Shown here: piece after piece, positions 61,561 to 64,000 of the stretch
How positions within the stretch are numbered: the stretch's first letter is position 1
Layout of the letters: each line of letters opens with the position of its first letter
From: Petrosia ficiformis
Lineage: Eukaryota; Porifera; Demospongiae; Haplosclerida; Petrosiidae
Length of the DNA: 64,000 nt
Direction of reading: 5' to 3'
Assembly (NCBI GenBank): GCA_947044365.1
Contig: OX345636.1
Coordinates: 4,794,001-4,858,000, forward strand
Position numbers and translations under genes: made by a program
Notes under the pieces: generated by a model
The model's database searches: none
What the model was told of the DNA's origin: nothing
The model's input: the letters and a program-made list of their open reading frames with translations, nothing else

Positions 61561-63120
61561 TTTGTTATGCCAGCCACTAATTCTACATCTAAGAGATCAT
61601 TCAGTGCTCTCGACAGAGTGAATAAATGTATTTATCAAGTAACATGACTCAACTATGGTTATGACAAATCAATGATAATATTTTGTATTCACTACTATAA
61701 AATTGTTTACCACGCATACACAAAGCAAAATGTTAGAGGCTATGTAGACTAGACTATACTTGTAGTAGGTAGTGACATGTTGCATTGTATATGAACAATA
61801 AACATCCATACAAACAGAGATCTTGTACAATGACGGAGGCAGACATAGAGGGGGCGGAGCAGGAGCACGCCCCCTAAATTGCACACGCCCACATGGTATT
61901 AGCTGTTTGGAATTAGGTATTCAATGCAGAATGAGTACATAGGGTTTGATAAAAATTCTTCTACAACACCCCCCCCCCCACACACACATGCTGTGCAAAC
62001 TACATATATATAGTAATTGGACAGTTTGGAAAAAGTTAAATTTGCATTGCAGTATTCAGCAAAATAGTCCCAGGGAAACATGGAGGAAAGACGTTTGTGC
62101 TGAAAATCCATCCACAGATGACACAAGATATTCAATGTTGAAAAAGTCTACAACTGTCATATTGAATATCTAGACTTTGTCAACAACACACCGAGAGAGA
62201 ATGAGATCAATAATAATAATGACCACATCTCGTCAATAATTAATAAGTTGTGTATATAAAATTCTTGGTGCTCTTCACACACTAATTACAAACCACATTC
62301 TCAGTCTTTCTAGATCTGCCACTGTTAGCTACCAACATTCACACTTACTGCATTTTAGCTTTATCAATTCACTGTTGCTAGTTGTGGATGTACACACATG
62401 TAGATTTGCATACTTTTACAAGGTGTATCATCAATTTCATATCCTCCAGCTTCATTACTTCCTTTACTAATATACTACATTATTTGGTGCCAAGAAAAAA
62501 TTGCATACTAGGTAGATTCTACAAAGCATATAATTATAGACTTATCTGTATGTATTGTATAGATGGATTTGAGCTCATTACTTGCAATTAAAATGTATAA
62601 GTGCGCATTTTTCCTACATATCTACATCTAGGATTTGACTACTGGAAACTCCCTTGAAGCTACATTTGTTGCAAAGTTAAGCTATGAAGGTAGCTCTACA
62701 CTACTAAGGTAAGATGAATGTTTGGAAAGGCTTGCATATAGAAAATATACAGTAGTTAATACATATTAAATAAACGTCTGTATTTTGCTGTTATATTATA
62801 TAAAACATAAATGATTGTACACTACAGATGTACAGCAGTATAATTGCAGTTCAAGCTCTGCTTATAGTATTGTAGTCTAACATCCTTTTAGCACAGTATA
62901 CTAAATTTGAGGTACACAAGTGCTATATCTATCCAAGCTACAGACTTGCTATATTCTCTTCATGCTCTCTCTTATACAATATAGTTTACAACAGATTTCT
63001 TCATTCAGATCTGACACTTTATGTGGAAAATCCAATTTCACAGCTGTGTTACAGACTAACTCCACCTATAACAATAAAAACCTGTTTATAACACACTAGA
63101 TCACCAGTCATAGCATATCT
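61561..63120. other. Intergenic, no gene recognised
   Basis: The first 100 bases resemble the DNA around the insertion site upstream of copy A. The rest is AT-rich with a C run (61969-61980) and small random frames. Confidence 0.5.
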
Positions 63121-63132
63121 ATTGGTCGCAAA

Positions 63133-63713
63133 ATGACTATGATAAAAATTGCTGTAATACTCCTTTCCGTGTTTTTGTCAACACCTGCCCTTGGTGATCC
63201 CACAAGGCCCAGTGTACAGCAACATGTGTTTCCAAAACCATTAGCTGAAAGGCACTCTCCTTGTGATTCAATAATTAAAGATTGTGAGTATATGATTAAT
63301 GAGTTATAGATCCAGAACATTATAAAGGTAATAAGGAAACCTTTTACAATTATCAAAGTAATATTGCCATCCTACTAAGTGGAAGATGTTTTGACAAAAA
63401 TGAAAGTTATTATAGGTGTACTGGTAAAAGGTATTTAGCTGACAAATTCAGATATGCTAAGTGTGCTCGTTCTGATGTTGATGGGAAGTATTGTCATTCT
63501 ATGATGGAATTGCTAATGATAATATTAACACTTGTAATAGGAAGTTTTGTGATGCTACATGCCAAGATCTCCGCAGTTTGTGTAACTATCTGGGATGCTG
63601 TACAACTTGATGATTGCGATGCTACCCTAGGTGAACCATGTTCTGGTGTATCTGCTACTCCAGCAGTTATTGTAGTAGCAGTACTTGCCTTGATAACATT
63701 CAGTGTTTTTTGA
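63133..63713 (+). CDS. Small secreted, possibly GPI-anchored Cys-rich protein
   Basis: Two exons, 63133-63283 and 63310-63713, join in frame to 184 residues. The start Met is followed by a clear signal peptide (MIKIAVILLSVFLSTPALG). The middle has spaced Cys (GRCFDKN, YRCTGKR, YAKCARS, KYCH). The end is DDCDATLGEPCSG and a hydrophobic tail (AVIVVAVLALITFSVF), as in GPI-anchored proteins. The proposed intron (63284-63309, gtgagt to ttatag) is only 26 bases, very short; without it the frame stops at 63307. Between about 63497 and 63607 another frame gives a much more Cys-rich reading (FCDATCQDL, then CNYLGCC), so a pair of compensating indels is possible. No family recognised. Confidence 0.6.
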
Positions 63714-64000
63714 ATATATGTTGCATATTCGCATTATGTATAATTATAATAGATACTCAAATGTGATTTGTTTTGTAGTTTAGCGTGTATTAGATTGTAT
63801 GCATGAATAGTTGTAGTATTTTTTTTATACTTTCCTATGTCTATTTCAAAAATAATTTCTTTTAGTTAACATTGAAAATTATTTACTATTTTAAGTCAAA
63901 ATTCGTAGTATATTTAGCACTGATATTGTATTTTACCAATACATGTAGTGATAACTGATACTAGCCAATAAATATCTGTCAATACTAATGTCGATATTCC

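Overview
The window looks like nuclear DNA of an early-branching animal, most likely a demosponge of the Amphimedon type. The composition is AT-rich, introns are short with GT-AG ends, there are many young DNA transposons, and the genes include kelch-coiled-coil-kinase proteins and a Y-box-like cold shock domain. The organism assignment is an inference; no rRNA, tRNA or mitochondrial marker is present.

Host genes. Three paralogous genes lie on the minus strand and share one exon plan: kelch repeats, a Gln-rich coiled coil and a TKL-like protein kinase. Copy C (55054-60726) is complete: seven exons add up to an open frame of 783 residues. Copy A (1-8038) has the same first six exons with identical phases, and its kinase exon lies just beyond base 1. 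Copy B (43680-53877) is a decayed copy that has lost its 5' end and carries frameshifts and a stop, yet its kinase exon is open. A separate minus-strand gene at 32482-34088 joins a Y-box-type cold shock domain to a PD-(D/E)XK nuclease-like domain; a broken copy of one of its exons lies at 30049-30200. A small secreted or GPI-anchored Cys-rich protein is encoded at 63133-63713 on the plus strand.

Mobile DNA fills most of the rest. (1) 8356-15881: a 7.5 kb element with inverted ends and a 9-bp target duplication. Its gene reads PHD finger, Cys-rich DNA-binding domain, MULE-like transposase, complete USP deubiquitinase, then the start of a Ulp1-like protease, which runs into a 153-bp tandem repeat. 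(2) 16136-19758: a 3.6 kb element with about 130-bp inverted ends and a 9-bp target duplication, encoding a DUF6589-type protein. Three shorter elements (20412-20940, 36790-40865 and 60818-61551) share its TAGTCT ends, and two of them also have perfect 9-bp duplications. (3) 23122-25700: remains of a second MULE with SWIM, Ulp1-like and PHD parts. (4) A piggyBac element (4019-6513) inside another repeat inside an intron of gene A. (5) hAT-like elements at 2462-2999 and 51429-52561, and a further 9-bp-duplication element at 49047-50616. (6) A 5'-truncated LINE nested three levels deep at 37652-40165.

The layout suggests a kelch-kinase array that was duplicated and then stretched apart by insertions. 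Transposons sit within about 90-320 bp upstream of the start codons of both intact copies. The paralogous upstream region of copy C keeps the empty site of the large element found upstream of copy A. The most notable biology is the combination of transposases with ubiquitin/SUMO isopeptidases and PHD fingers, the DUF6589 element family, and the cold-shock-nuclease fusion.
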